Assembly: GCA_008363215.1 (NCBI GenBank)
Contig: RHKP01000018.1
Span: 1-64,000 of the forward strand
Reading direction: 5' to 3'
Length of the DNA: 64,000 nucleotides
Source of the DNA: Cyanobacteria bacterium CYA
GTDB lineage: Bacteria > Planctomycetota > Phycisphaerae > Phycisphaerales > UBA1924
Below the pieces are notes generated by a model. It was not told the origin of the DNA. It made no database searches and was given only the letters and a program-made list of their open reading frames with translations. Positions 1-8,892 of this stretch are shown in pieces; the stretch's first letter is position 1, and each line of letters opens with the position of its first letter. The position numbers were made by a program, and so were the translations under genes.

Positions 1-480
1 GGAGGGGAAGCGCACAGCCGTGAGTTTCTGTCCGCCCCACTGGTCGGGGCCGGTGCGCGTGGTCAGATCCCAGTACTCCGGGTCGGCGATGATGGAAGAT
101 GAAAGTAAGTAGTCGATCAGAAGGTCATCGTGGCGGGCAGGGTGGATGAACTCTTCTCCCTCGCATCGCCCGTTGTAATAACTGTCGGCCAGCGGAATCG
201 GCCAGACCTGTGTGGCGTCGAAATATCGTGCGTAGCCCCAGCCGCCGCAGCCGCGGATGATGGTGCGGTCGACGTCGGGGCGGGTGACGCACGGGAGATA
301 GTCGTTCCAGTCGGAGGCGTACATCTGGAAGATGCCGGTGTGCGAGCGGATGTTGGCGAGCGAAGCCACGTCGCGTGCGGCGTTGCGGGCGGAGGCGATG
401 GCGGGGAGCAGCAGCGTGATGAGCAGCCCGACGATGGTGATGACGAGGAGCGTGTCAATGAGCGTGAAGGCGCGGCGCAT
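1..480 (-). CDS. Pseudopilin of cassette copy 1 (C-terminus cut by window edge)
   Basis: The ATG at 480 gives MRRAFTLIDTLLVITIVGLL, a type IV pilin/type II secretion prepilin leader with a hydrophobic helix after it, then a soluble domain reading open to base 1 (160 codons). The conserved glutamate at mature position 5 is aspartate here, and alanine rather than glycine precedes the expected cleavage point. The start lies 26 bases inside the MauE-like gene, so translation is probably coupled. The pieces PEYWDL and AVRFPS match PEYFTL and EVRFPS in the pilin part of the fusion at 23546-24769, so the two are paralogues. Its role is unknown; it would be an inner-membrane pseudopilus component. 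The family call is firm. Confidence 0.88.
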   Translation of the reverse strand, partial: MRRAFTLIDTLLVITIVGLLITLLLPAIASARNAARDVASLANIRSHTGIFQMYASDWNDYLPCVTRPDVDRTIIRGCGGWGYARYFDATQVWPIPLADSYYNGRCEGEEFIHPARHDDLLIDYLLSSSIIADPEYWDLTTRTGPDQWGGQKLTAVRFPS

Positions 481-979
481 GGGAACCTCCCTCGAATGGG
501 CTTGCCTCCTGCGGCGTTGGGCGCGCCCGCGACAACCACGCGCCTGCGAGCAGCAGGCACAACAGGCCGGCGTTGCGGATGACGACCCACATGGCGGCCT
601 GCTGGGCGTCCTCGAACATCTTGATCCTGCCGAAGCACATGCAGTCGGGTGGGGCACGGAGGATCCACTGCCACACGAAGGCGCCGGTGACACAGACCAA
701 GAAGGCGGCCGCGCCCCAAATGACCACCCGGCGCGCCAGGCCAAGGAACCAGGCGACCGCGAGAGACATCTCAACCGCAGGCACGGTGACGGCAAGAACA
801 TCACTCCAGCCGTCGGGCACATTCCAGCCGTTGGCGAGGGCGTCTCGAAATTCGGAAATGTCTGCGGCCTTCAGCAGGGCCGCGGACAGGAGAACGCCCA
901 TCACACATCCGGGAGATGCGCCGCTAATCACGCGCCGTAGTTCAACTCGTTGGCTGGACCTCCACACCAGCGCAATCAC
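455..979 (-). CDS. MauE/DoxX-like thiol-redox membrane protein (cassette copy 1)
   Basis: A small protein of about 174 residues with four predicted membrane helices and a C-x-C-F-G motif (PPDCMCFG; Cys113 and Cys115 counted from the GTG at 979). This pattern is typical of MauE/DoxX-family membrane proteins linked to disulfide formation in exported proteins. I chose the GTG at 979 because it overlaps the TGA of the upstream gene as GTGA. A longer frame from 1036 would overlap that gene by 61 bases. The Cys pair falls at almost the same residue numbers as in the fusion protein at 23546-24769 (114 and 116), and both have an R-N-A helix start near the C-terminus. It probably oxidises or isomerises thiols in the exported partners; that is inference. 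Confidence 0.75.
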   Translation of the reverse strand: MIALVWRSSQRVELRRVISGASPGCVMGVLLSAALLKAADISEFRDALANGWNVPDGWSDVLAVTVPAVEMSLAVAWFLGLARRVVIWGAAAFLVCVTGAFVWQWILRAPPDCMCFGRIKMFEDAQQAAMWVVIRNAGLLCLLLAGAWLSRARPTPQEASPFEGGSHAPRLHAH

Positions 980-1332
980 TGTGGTGGACCGCTCGGACAA
1001 GGACTGCCGGCGCCCTTCGTGCCGCTCGTCTGCCACAGGAGGTCGTGTTCTACATTACACGCCCCGCCGAGTGCGCTCGTATAGTACTTCCTCGAGCACT
1101 CGTAGTCCTCATCCTCCTTCGCGGACCATCCAGTGGCGGCCTGGTCTGCGCGATACACGGTTTGATCGACGGTGAAGTTGTCGGCGCAGTGGTTCTGAGG
1201 TGCGTACGTGGCGAGCCAGATTGAGCATGCGGTTTGCCCGGTGTCAACCGTGGCCCAGTAGGGCAGCACCTGCGCCCCAACCAGTGTGGCAGCCCCCCAA
1301 CCCACAAGACAAGCGGCCCGGCATGTGTTCAT
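976..1332 (-). CDS. Exported Cys-containing protein (cassette copy 1)
   Basis: The ATG at 1332 overlaps the previous stop as ATGA, which fixes the start and gives 118 residues. A hydrophobic N-terminus ending LVGAQ looks like a Sec signal peptide. The rest contains five cysteines spread among polar and aromatic residues and ends in a Pro/Gly/Ser tail. I recognise no family. Its position between an exported protein and a MauE-like protein suggests it is a substrate for disulfide formation. It corresponds in position, but not obviously in sequence, to the 10-Cys peptide at 22364-22645. Confidence 0.7.
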   Translation of the reverse strand: MNTCRAACLVGWGAATLVGAQVLPYWATVDTGQTACSIWLATYAPQNHCADNFTVDQTVYRADQAATGWSAKEDEDYECSRKYYTSALGGACNVEHDLLWQTSGTKGAGSPCPSGPPQ

Positions 1333-2498
1333 TCGATGGTCCATTCGTGCTCTCCTTTATAACTGTGATGTGACTTTTTAATCTTCAGGACGACCAGACC
1401 CGCTGCGCATAGACCGAGCACCACCAGAGCAACCGGCTGCAGCCACACGCTTCCTCGGGGTTTGCTGACGCCGGACATTGGACCAGAAACGAACTCCTCA
1501 CCACCTCCCGTCTGCAAGAGTGACATAGTCCCCTTTGCGCGATCAACAACACCCGTGAGACCACTGATGTCCCGGATTTCGTCGGTGGCCCCAGGCAAAG
1601 GCGCCCGAAGGAGACTCTGTGCCATGACAGGCTCGATCGGTTCGACTTTCCGGATTGTCCATTGCTCGGGAGCCAGTGCCCCTCGTGGGCTACTCCTTGT
1701 CATTGAGGAGGCCGGCAACAGCCCCGGAATTTGTTCGGGAATATAGATGGACTCATCCCGAGAAAACACACGTCGGTACCCCAGCCACTCTGGGCCTTCG
1801 GCTGATCGTGTAACAAGGATCTCCTGAATGAAAAGCGCGCCAGAGTCGAGTTTGCTACCTCGGAGTTTGAACTCGACTACGCCCTCCGCGTCGTGAATGG
1901 TCGCTGCCCAATCTGAGCCGATCACATCACAGTCAGCGACGGTCCAACCGGGCTCCACCGGCAAGCCGGAGGTAGTGAGTTCGCGCCAGGCGCTTTCTGC
2001 CATGAGCAAGTCAACTCTCGGGTCATAGCCTGGCGCGGGATCACGCACCGGCAAGAGCGTGAGAGTATCATGCAACAAGCGCCAAGCACCATCTCCGTCT
2101 TGGGCCGCATCTTGCCAAACCCGACGAGTCCCTTTCAGCCAGGGTTGATCGCGTGAAACCCTCCAGTGTGCCGGGCCAAAAAACCAAACGCGATCGGTCG
2201 TCACATCAGGCCCTTCACTGAGGCGACGTTTCAACTCAACAAGTCTGGGCCGTTCCGGGTGCTCGGGCCTCTCATCCACCGCTCGTTCCAGTTGCTGGAG
2301 CGTGCTTGCGTCCCCGGCCGCGTATCGCGAGTACTCCAGTTCAAGATGCGTGGCGGTAGGAAGCGAGACCTGCGGGGCGCGTTGAATCGCGTCGGCTAAC
2401 CATTCCCTCGATCCCACCTCTTGAGCCAGCGCCCACCCGCAGGAGGCGATCAGCACGAACGCCCAGACGGCTGCATGGGGCGTTTCTGGTGCGTTCAT
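1329..2498 (-). CDS. Exported protein with C-terminal membrane anchor (cassette copy 1)
   Basis: 389 residues. An N-terminal hydrophobic stretch ending ALAQ looks like a signal peptide. A soluble domain of about 320 residues follows, and then a membrane helix (LQPVALVVLGLCAAGLVVL) before a short basic, His-containing tail. The topology is therefore an extracytoplasmic domain anchored at its C-terminus. The domain contains WFFGPAHWRVSRD and a Glu/Arg-rich helical part; I do not recognise a family. It is the first gene of a four-gene operon on the minus strand, coupled by ATGA to the next gene. No counterpart with clear similarity occurs in cassette copy 2, where a different exported protein (22654-23562) takes its place. 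Confidence 0.7.
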   Translation of the reverse strand: MNAPETPHAAVWAFVLIASCGWALAQEVGSREWLADAIQRAPQVSLPTATHLELEYSRYAAGDASTLQQLERAVDERPEHPERPRLVELKRRLSEGPDVTTDRVWFFGPAHWRVSRDQPWLKGTRRVWQDAAQDGDGAWRLLHDTLTLLPVRDPAPGYDPRVDLLMAESAWRELTTSGLPVEPGWTVADCDVIGSDWAATIHDAEGVVEFKLRGSKLDSGALFIQEILVTRSAEGPEWLGYRRVFSRDESIYIPEQIPGLLPASSMTRSSPRGALAPEQWTIRKVEPIEPVMAQSLLRAPLPGATDEIRDISGLTGVVDRAKGTMSLLQTGGGEEFVSGPMSGVSKPRGSVWLQPVALVVLGLCAAGLVVLKIKKSHHSYKGEHEWTIE

Positions 2499-2504
2499 AG
2501 GGCT

Positions 2505-2533
2505 AAACTACCGCCCCCTCCCCTCTCCGTCAA
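2505..2533 (-). promoter_or_regulatory. Possible sigma70-type promoter for cassette copy 1
   Basis: On the minus strand TTGACG (2533-2528) is followed after 17 bases by TAGTTT (2510-2505). The predicted start would fall at or just before the ATG at 2498, giving an almost leaderless message. The spacer is a purine run (GGAGAGGGGAGGGGG) that could otherwise be a distant ribosome-binding site. Weak evidence. Confidence 0.3.
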
Positions 2534-2715
2534 CCCAACCTTGTCGGCCGTTACAATACTTTCACGACCACGCGCCCAAATGGATGAATGATGTTGGGAG
2601 TTTTACTTATTCCCCCAGCGTTTTCCTCCGCCGCAGCACATGGTGATAGTGCTGGGCGAAGCGGTGGGCCTCGTCGCGCAGATGCTGGAGGAGAGGTGCG
2701 GGCGCAGATTGGTTC

Positions 2716-3702
2716 TTATGAGCGGACTGCGCTGTCCTTCGTTGCTTGCCACCAGTCAATGGTCCGCTTCAGCCCTTCCTCAAACCCCACCTGCGCACGC
2801 CAGCCCAGCAGGTCGGCGGCCCGGGTGACGTCCAGGCAGCGTCGCGGCTGCCCGTCGGGCTTGGTCGGATCCCAGCGCAGTTCGCCCCTGAAGCCTGTCA
2901 GCCGCGCAATCAGCATCACCAAGTCGCGGATCGTGATTTCCGAGCAGGTGCCCAGGTTGATCGGCGTCGGCTCGTCCATCGCCTCGGCCGCGCGCACGAT
3001 GCCCTCGGCCGCGTCGTCAACATACAGGAACTCGCGGCTGGCCGAGCCGGTGCCCCACACGTCGATCGCCGCGTCGCCGCGATCGCGCGCCTCGACGCAC
3101 TTGCGGATCAGCGCGGGTATCACATGGCTCGACCGTGTGTCGAAGTTATCTCCCGGCCCGTACAGGTTCACCGGCAGGACATAGGCGCTGCGCAGTCCGT
3201 ATTGTGCGTGATACGCCCGCAGCATTTCGCCCGCGGCCTTCTTCGCGATGCCATAGGGTGCGTTGGTCTCCTCCGGATACCCGTTCCACAGGTTCTCCTC
3301 ACGAAACGGCACTGGTGTGAACTTGGGATAGGAGCAGATTGTGCCCACCTGCACGTACTTGCCCCCGCGCTCGTGCAGCCGCGCCCGCCGCGCGCCCTCG
3401 ATCAGATTCAGCGCCATCGACATGTTCGCAAAGAAGAACCGACCCGGGTTTTCGCGGTTGGCACCGATGCCGCCGACCTCGGCCGCCAGATGCAGCACCA
3501 GCGTCGGGCCCGCACGCTCGAAACTGGTCGCATACAACCGATCGACGGCCGCGGCATCGGTCAGGTCGCACGTCGCCCGGCGCGGCACGTGCAGCCCCGA
3601 CTCGGGCAGCCCGCGCTGTCGCAGCAGGGCGGTCACCTTCGAGCCCAGAAAGCCGTTTCCGCCTGTTACGACCACCCGCGCCGTCGACCAGTCAACACTC
3701 AT
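2716..3702 (-). CDS. fcl: GDP-L-fucose synthase
   Basis: A 328-residue short-chain dehydrogenase of the extended type that converts GDP-4-keto-6-deoxymannose to GDP-L-fucose in the cytoplasm. The N-terminal Rossmann motif is GGNGFLG. The catalytic Ser lies in GTICSYP and the YxxxK pair in YGIAKK; the substrate region [10 protein letters not shown] and the C-terminal [12 protein letters not shown] are typical of Fcl/WcaG. The ATG at 3702 gives the usual start directly before the Rossmann strand. The partner GDP-mannose dehydratase is not in the window. It sits beside a flippase and sulfotransferases, which fits synthesis of a fucosylated, sulfated surface glycan. Length and motifs look intact. 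Confidence 0.92.
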   Translation of the reverse strand: MSVDWSTARVVVTGGNGFLGSKVTALLRQRGLPESGLHVPRRATCDLTDAAAVDRLYATSFERAGPTLVLHLAAEVGGIGANRENPGRFFFANMSMALNLIEGARRARLHERGGKYVQVGTICSYPKFTPVPFREENLWNGYPEETNAPYGIAKKAAGEMLRAYHAQYGLRSAYVLPVNLYGPGDNFDTRSSHVIPALIRKCVEARDRGDAAIDVWGTGSASREFLYVDDAAEGIVRAAEAMDEPTPINLGTCSEITIRDLVMLIARLTGFRGELRWDPTKPDGQPRRCLDVTRAADLLGWRAQVGFEEGLKRTIDWWQATKDSAVRS

Positions 3703-3764
3703 GGCAGACGGATCATACGAGCGAACACCTTGCCCGGGGTGATCTGGCCGGTTACGGTCGATCA

Positions 3765-4943
3765 ATGCCGAAGCGACGCCGACCATTGGCATGGTTCCGC
3801 AAGCGCCTCCTGCCGGGCAGCGCGCGGCTGCTCGTCGTCGTGGCGCTTCTGCTGCTGGTTGCCTGGACCGTCGGGCAGATCCTCACCGACCAACACCACA
3901 TCACCCAGTATCTGTGGTGGATTCCCACACCCGTCGTCCTCGCCCTCGCGTGGCCGTTGGTCGTTCTCTCGTGGATCCTCGAACGCTTATCTACACGTCT
4001 GGGCGGGTATCAGTTGCGCCCGATTCTCTCGTTTGCCCTGCTGGGGATCACGCTGTGGTTTCTTTTCGGAGTCGGGCACCTGCATCGCTCCCTTTTCCCG
4101 GCGGGCAAGGGCTCGCTGCGCGTGGCGTACTGGAATCTCGCGGTCGATGATCAGGCCGAAGGCGCCGGCGACGTCATCCTCGATCTGGATCCCGACATTG
4201 CCGTGGTTGCCAATCCGCGCTGGGACCAGACCCGCGGGCCGCTGTTCGAAGCGCTGCGCACGCTGGGGCCGCCGCCCCCCGAGGCGGAAACGGATGCCCA
4301 GGGAGCGCCATCTGACCCGATCGAGCCCGACCCGGACGCCACCGAAGCCGATTTGCCCGACCCCACTGAACCGACCGCGATGCACTTTCTCTTCTCCAGC
4401 GAAATCGCCTTGGCGACGCGCGGGAGCATCACCCGCTGGGGTAGCGCCACCTTCGCAGCCGGGGGAGTCGACGACCACGAACACCGCGGCGTCGTGCTCT
4501 TTGCCGAGATCGAAGGCCTGTCCGCCCAGATCCTGACCGTGTGGGTCGTCGATCTGCCCTCGGCCCCCGCGTTGTGGCGGATGGAGACCATGAGACTGGC
4601 TCGCTCGGCCGTCGCCTCGTGGAACGGGCCTACCTTTGCGCCCTCACCCGAAGGTCGGTGGATCGCTCAACCGGAAGCCGGAGTCTTCCCGAACGCCGAC
4701 CTGATCGTGGGCGATTTCAACACGCCGCGCGGCTCTGCCTCGCTGGAGGAACTGGTCGGTTCACGCACCAATGTCGGCACGGTTGCGGGTCGCGGATTCG
4801 GTTACACCTGGCCTCGCCGGCGATCGATCCTGGCGATCGACCACTGTTTTGCGGACGAGAGCCTCAAGCCCGTCTCGGCCCGAACACTGGATCCCGGCAT
4901 GGGAAGACACCGGTTGCTGCTGGTCGATCTCAAACAACGGTGA
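3765..4943 (+). CDS. EEP-fold (endonuclease/exonuclease/phosphatase-like) membrane protein, degenerate
   Basis: 392 residues. Three N-terminal membrane helices (about residues 20-110) precede a domain with endonuclease/exonuclease/phosphatase signatures: YWNLAVD, then GDFNTPRGS (the strand with catalytic Asp and Asn), then AIDHCF and [10 protein letters not shown]. The usual metal-binding Glu of the QE motif is replaced ([11 protein letters not shown]), and the final SDH motif reads GRH, so hydrolytic activity is doubtful. An acidic Pro-rich insert lies near residues 175-205. The start is the ATG at 3765. Its gene lies between fcl and the flippase gene. It may act on lipid-linked or surface substrates at the outer face of the membrane, but this is a guess. 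Confidence 0.75.
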   Translation: MPKRRRPLAWFRKRLLPGSARLLVVVALLLLVAWTVGQILTDQHHITQYLWWIPTPVVLALAWPLVVLSWILERLSTRLGGYQLRPILSFALLGITLWFLFGVGHLHRSLFPAGKGSLRVAYWNLAVDDQAEGAGDVILDLDPDIAVVANPRWDQTRGPLFEALRTLGPPPPEAETDAQGAPSDPIEPDPDATEADLPDPTEPTAMHFLFSSEIALATRGSITRWGSATFAAGGVDDHEHRGVVLFAEIEGLSAQILTVWVVDLPSAPALWRMETMRLARSAVASWNGPTFAPSPEGRWIAQPEAGVFPNADLIVGDFNTPRGSASLEELVGSRTNVGTVAGRGFGYTWPRRRSILAIDHCFADESLKPVSARTLDPGMGRHRLLLVDLKQR

Positions 4944-5017
4944 AGTCCGATACCAGGCGCGCCGAACTTCTTCGCGGGCAGGCACCGTACACTCGTTGCC
5001 CCCTCGGCAGGATCCGC

Positions 5018-6697
5018 ATGAGTGAGATCGACATCCCAGCACCGATCGACCGACCTGAGGAAAAGCCCCGCGAGCAGGCACTTGGGCGCAAGGTCAGCCG
5101 CGGCATGTCGTGGATGGTCATCGCCACCCTGATCGGCAAGACTGCCAGTTTCGGCTCTGCGTGGGTTCTGGGCATCCTGCTCAGCGAAGACGACTACGCG
5201 ATCTACGGCATCGCGATGGGTCTGGCCGCGTTCGCGCAGGTGTTGCGCGATGGCGGCATGAGGCAGATTCTGATCCAGAAGCGTGCCCACCGCTATGAGA
5301 AACTCAGCGGGCCCATGTTCTGGTTCAGCGGGCTATTCAACGGAGGGGCGGGGCTGCTGCTGGGCGTTCTGTCGTGGCCCATCGCCGCGGCCTACAGAGA
5401 GCCGGCGCTGGGACCGGTGCTGCTGGCCATCGCTGTCTCCATCGCTCTGACCACGCCGCTGGGCGTGTATCGCGCCAAGATGTCGGTCGACCTCCAGTTC
5501 CGGCATCTGGCTACGCTGAACACCATGTCATCGGTGGTGCGCTACACCTCGATGATCCTCTTCGCGCTCATGGGGCTTGGCGCACTGTCCTTTACGCTGC
5601 CCCTGGTCGCGCGCACCATCTTTGAGGCGCTCTATGGGTACTGGGTCACGCGCGACGCGCCGTGGAAGCGCCCCCCGCGCCGTCGTCTGTGGCCTGCCTT
5701 GTGGAGCCGGAGCAAGTGGCTCATCTTCGGCACCTTTGCCATGGCGACCTTGCGACAGGGGGACTACCTCGTCCTCGGGTGGCTGAAACTTGCCGACATG
5801 GTTTCCAAGTCCGCACTGGGTCAATACGTCTTTGCCTACCAGATCGCCGTGCAGGTCAACGTCCTTGTGGCCGTCAACCTCCAGACGGTGCTCTTCCCGG
5901 CGTTGTCCAAACTGGCCAACGAGCCAAAACGGCACGCCCAGGCCATCCTGCGCGCCACGCGGGTGATGATGCTGGTCGGCAGCGGCTTCGGATTGGGGAT
6001 CGCCTGTGTGTTTGAGCCGCTCGAGACCGTCCTCTGGGGCGACAAGTGGAGCGAGGCGACCGAGGCCGTCGTCTGGATGGCCGCCTTCTTCCCCATGCGG
6101 CTTCTGACCAGCGTTCTCAACTCGGCCCAACTCTCCAAGGGGCGCTACGGCGAGTGGTTCTGGATCTCGATGGTGCAGGGAGCCGGCATGATGCTCGCCG
6201 CCCTCGTCGCCGGCTGGTTCTGGAATGACTCGGGCGAGATCTCCATGGTCATCGGCATCTACTTCCTCGTCGGCGTGGCGCCCACCGTCGTGTGGGGGCT
6301 CCATCGCTGCGGCGTCGACTGGAAGCAGAATCTCACCTCGCTTCTGCCGACGTGGCTGGTGGCCTGTGCGGCGGCGGCAATCGCCTTCGAACTGGTCGAA
6401 CTGCTCACGATTCCATCCCTGGCGTCCGGCCTGCAACTGACCGGCGGCCGGGGCGAGCGTGTCGATGCACTGGTGCAGGTCGCATTGCTCGGCGGGTTGT
6501 TCAGTTCGTTCTACCTCGCCGGGTTGCGCATCTTCACCCCGCGCGCCCTGGCGGAAACGCTTGACATCGGTCCGGCCCGATTCCGGCGTCCGATCATCCG
6601 CCTGCTGTGCCTGCCGCAGGTGGAGCGACTTGGGAAAGTGAAGGGGAACGGTGCGCCGGGGCCGGCCGGCGCGCCCGACAACGGAGGAGCCCTGTGA
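5018..6697 (+). CDS. Wzx-type polysaccharide/oligosaccharide flippase
   Basis: 559 residues with about 12-14 hydrophobic segments after a 30-residue charged N-terminus. The repeated helices and the early segment G-x-x-W-x-x-I-A-T (GMSWMVIATLIGK) resemble the MATE/Wzx oligosaccharide flippase superfamily, which moves lipid-linked glycans across the inner membrane. The C-terminus has a soluble tail rich in Gly, Ala and Pro. The start is the ATG at 5018. The stop overlaps the next start as TGATG, so flippase and sulfotransferase are translated together. This suggests that the exported glycan or its carrier is sulfated. Confidence 0.85.
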   Translation: MSEIDIPAPIDRPEEKPREQALGRKVSRGMSWMVIATLIGKTASFGSAWVLGILLSEDDYAIYGIAMGLAAFAQVLRDGGMRQILIQKRAHRYEKLSGPMFWFSGLFNGGAGLLLGVLSWPIAAAYREPALGPVLLAIAVSIALTTPLGVYRAKMSVDLQFRHLATLNTMSSVVRYTSMILFALMGLGALSFTLPLVARTIFEALYGYWVTRDAPWKRPPRRRLWPALWSRSKWLIFGTFAMATLRQGDYLVLGWLKLADMVSKSALGQYVFAYQIAVQVNVLVAVNLQTVLFPALSKLANEPKRHAQAILRATRVMMLVGSGFGLGIACVFEPLETVLWGDKWSEATEAVVWMAAFFPMRLLTSVLNSAQLSKGRYGEWFWISMVQGAGMMLAALVAGWFWNDSGEISMVIGIYFLVGVAPTVVWGLHRCGVDWKQNLTSLLPTWLVACAAAAIAFELVELLTIPSLASGLQLTGGRGERVDALVQVALLGGLFSSFYLAGLRIFTPRALAETLDIGPARFRRPIIRLLCLPQVERLGKVKGNGAPGPAGAPDNGGAL

Positions 6698-7680
6698 TGA
6701 CCGAGCCCCGCTACTTCTTCCTCGTCGGCTCGCCGCGCTCGGGGACCACGCTGCTCCAGACCATGCTCATGCGGGCGCCCGGTGTTTCCATGCCGCCCGA
6801 GTTGCACTACGTCCACATCACCTACAAGCGCCGGCGCCGCATGGGCGACATCCGCACCGACGAGGGCTGGGAGCAGGCCCGCAATGCCATCCTCGCACGA
6901 TGCCAGCACTCCGATGTCGACATGGACCGCGCTATGTTTGACGACCTGTGTGCCGACGCTGACCGCACTTACTCCGACCTGCTGCGATGCTGGCTGCGCG
7001 CCATCGGCGCGGCGGACAACGCTACGGTGGTCGGCGAGAAGACGCCCAACCACTGCGAGTGGATCCTCGAACTGTCGGCCATGATGCCCGAGGCCCGCTT
7101 CGTCCACATCATGCGTGACCCGCGCGACTCGGCGCTTTCGCAGCGTGAGGCTTTCAAGCGTCCCGCTTTGCAGGCGGCCGTGCGATGGAAGCGCGACCTC
7201 GAAATCCACCGCGACTGCGTGCGGCTCATGCCGCAATCACGCTACGCCGCCGTGCGTTACGAAGACCTGGTGACCGATCCGAAAGGCGTGCTCGCGCCGC
7301 TGTGCTCGTTCCTCGGGCTTGAGTATCGCGACGAGATGCTCAACCCCGCCGGGCGTGAGAAGAAGGGTTTCGCTCACTACGAAGAGCACAAACTCCGCAC
7401 ACTGGAGAAGGTCACCTCGTCGCGCATCGGGCGCTACAGGGGCAAGATGAGTGCCGTCGACGTGGCCATCATCGAACGCATCTGCGGATCCCTTATGACT
7501 GAGTTCGGTTACACACTTGAGAACAAGCCGGCACCTTTCGCCTGGCTGGGCATCGCGTTGCAGGCGCCGCTGGTCGCGATCAAGCGCGTCGTCGGCGATC
7601 GTCGCCGCCAGAGCATGCTCGATCAGGAGGCCGCCCACGGCCGGCCCGTCTTCCACCAGCAACAGGAACAACCGGCATAG
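6697..7680 (+). CDS. Sulfotransferase (PAPS-dependent), first of two
   Basis: 327 residues. The 5'-phosphosulfate loop is VGSPRSGTTLLQ near residue 10 and the 3'-phosphate site is RDPRDSALSQ near residue 145, the two signatures of the sulfotransferase superfamily. The ATG at 6697 has a GGAGGA ribosome-binding site at 6683-6688 and overlaps the flippase stop. It would transfer sulfate from PAPS to a carbohydrate, lipid or protein hydroxyl; the acceptor is unknown. The flippase coupling favours a glycan. It is similar in type but not in detail to the sulfotransferase at 8893-9759. Confidence 0.88.
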   Translation: MTEPRYFFLVGSPRSGTTLLQTMLMRAPGVSMPPELHYVHITYKRRRRMGDIRTDEGWEQARNAILARCQHSDVDMDRAMFDDLCADADRTYSDLLRCWLRAIGAADNATVVGEKTPNHCEWILELSAMMPEARFVHIMRDPRDSALSQREAFKRPALQAAVRWKRDLEIHRDCVRLMPQSRYAAVRYEDLVTDPKGVLAPLCSFLGLEYRDEMLNPAGREKKGFAHYEEHKLRTLEKVTSSRIGRYRGKMSAVDVAIIERICGSLMTEFGYTLENKPAPFAWLGIALQAPLVAIKRVVGDRRRQSMLDQEAAHGRPVFHQQQEQPA

Positions 7681-7767
7681 AGCGGCCGGAGCGGGACGTA
7701 CCAGTCGTGCCCGGTGATCGGCTCGCTCGCCGGCGCTCCGGGTTCGTATGCGCCTGATCTCACGACC

Positions 7768-8634
7768 TCACGGCTTCTGCTCGCGATCGGTCGTCCGACG
7801 GAAGCCCGGGTCGGCATTGGTCGCAAGCGCGACGAAACGGTTGGGCGTCTGCGCCTGTTCCTCGAGGTGCAGGCGCGCGATGTTCGGGAGCCGACCCACG
7901 ATTACAAACAGCATCGCCGATGCCGGGTCAAAGCCCATATCCAGCAGCAACCCGGCCGCGATCCCGTCGATGTTGATCGGGATGCGCTTGCGCTGATACA
8001 GCAGACGACCGATGTCCCGCGCCGCGCGAAGGTGGGGGCCGTCCCAGCCCAACTGGTCGGCCAGTTCGATCAGACGGCGCACGCGCGGGTCGGCCCGCTC
8101 GTGAAAGCGATCGACGGCGTCGGGGTGTCGCCCGCTGCCGTCGTTGCTCTTGTGAAACCGATGTCCGAAGCCCCAGATCCGCACGCCGCGGCGCACGCGC
8201 GACTCCACGTGTTCCTCAGTGCTCTCGGCGCGGGCGACCATGTCGCGCAGTTCGAGCATCGCCTGTTCGAGCGCACCGAAGTGGTAGGGGCCCATCGCCC
8301 CGGCGATGAACGCAATGGCGCTGCCCGCGAACGGTGCCCGCACGCTGGCGCTTACACGCGCCCCGTGCGTTGAGGGCGAAGTGACCCCGTGTTCGCACAG
8401 CGATACGAGATAGGCCTCGGTCATCCGTCGCTCGACCTGGCTGGGGTAGCGACCAAGCACCTGAAAGAACAGCATGTCGACGTAGCCAACCGTGCCGACC
8501 AGTTCGCCGATCCGCACGCCTCGCGCGTAGATCTCGCCGTCAACGACCACTGAGTCCCCGCAGGGCTCGGGCGGTGTCAAACTCAGGTCTCGGTCGTGCG
8601 GGCCGGGCGTGGTGTCGATGATGCATGTGGACAT
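7768..8634 (-). CDS. Citrate synthase-like / citryl-CoA lyase-type protein
   Basis: 288 residues, much shorter than a normal citrate synthase (about 430), which fits the small citryl-CoA lyase-like branch. The motifs seen are EHGVTSPSTHGAR (first catalytic His region), GFGHRFHKSNDGSGRHP (second His) and NIDGIAAGLL (catalytic Asp), so the active site appears complete. It would form or cleave the carbon-carbon bond between acetyl-CoA and an oxo-acid. The ATG at 8634 is used; the frame continues upstream but without similarity. It lies downstream of a sulfotransferase on the same strand, separated by a strong terminator, so it is likely transcribed alone. The substrate cannot be read from sequence. 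Confidence 0.75.
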   Translation of the reverse strand: MSTCIIDTTPGPHDRDLSLTPPEPCGDSVVVDGEIYARGVRIGELVGTVGYVDMLFFQVLGRYPSQVERRMTEAYLVSLCEHGVTSPSTHGARVSASVRAPFAGSAIAFIAGAMGPYHFGALEQAMLELRDMVARAESTEEHVESRVRRGVRIWGFGHRFHKSNDGSGRHPDAVDRFHERADPRVRRLIELADQLGWDGPHLRAARDIGRLLYQRKRIPINIDGIAAGLLLDMGFDPASAMLFVIVGRLPNIARLHLEEQAQTPNRFVALATNADPGFRRTTDREQKP

Positions 8635-8708
8635 GAGGGTTTCCTGTGATGGAGGACTCGGGGTCAGATACTCGGGGCAAGTGGAGCGTGGGAACTTCAC
8701 GCGGGCCG

Positions 8709-8743
8709 AAAAACAACCACGCCCCGGTGCAGTGCCGGGGCGT
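8709..8743 (-). terminator. Rho-independent terminator for the second sulfotransferase
   Basis: A perfect 9-bp inverted repeat (ACGCCCCGG at 8719-8727, CCGGGGCGT at 8735-8743) with a 7-base loop. On the minus strand it is followed by a T-rich tract (complement of 8709-8718). It would end transcription coming from 9759. Confidence 0.7.
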
Positions 8744-8892
8744 CGATCGTGTCTCAAGGCTTCTGGATCAGCCTCGACGTTTCACGCGCGCACCCCGGGC
8801 GGGCTCTTTGCCTTTCCCGAGTTTCACGCCAGCGTGCGTCATGGCTGCACAGTCTATCGGGTCCATCGCCTGCCGCCCACCACAATCCACTC

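Noticed and set aside
455-1036. The longer MauE-like frame starting at 1036.
   Set aside because: It would overlap the previous gene by 61 bases; the GTG at 979 gives an orthodox GTGA overlap and matches the Cys positions of the fusion protein.
7686-7741. CCGGAGCG / CGCTCCGG inverted repeat between the convergent sulfotransferase and citrate-synthase-like genes.
   Set aside because: Only 8 bp with a 40-base loop and no T-run; could be chance in GC-rich DNA.
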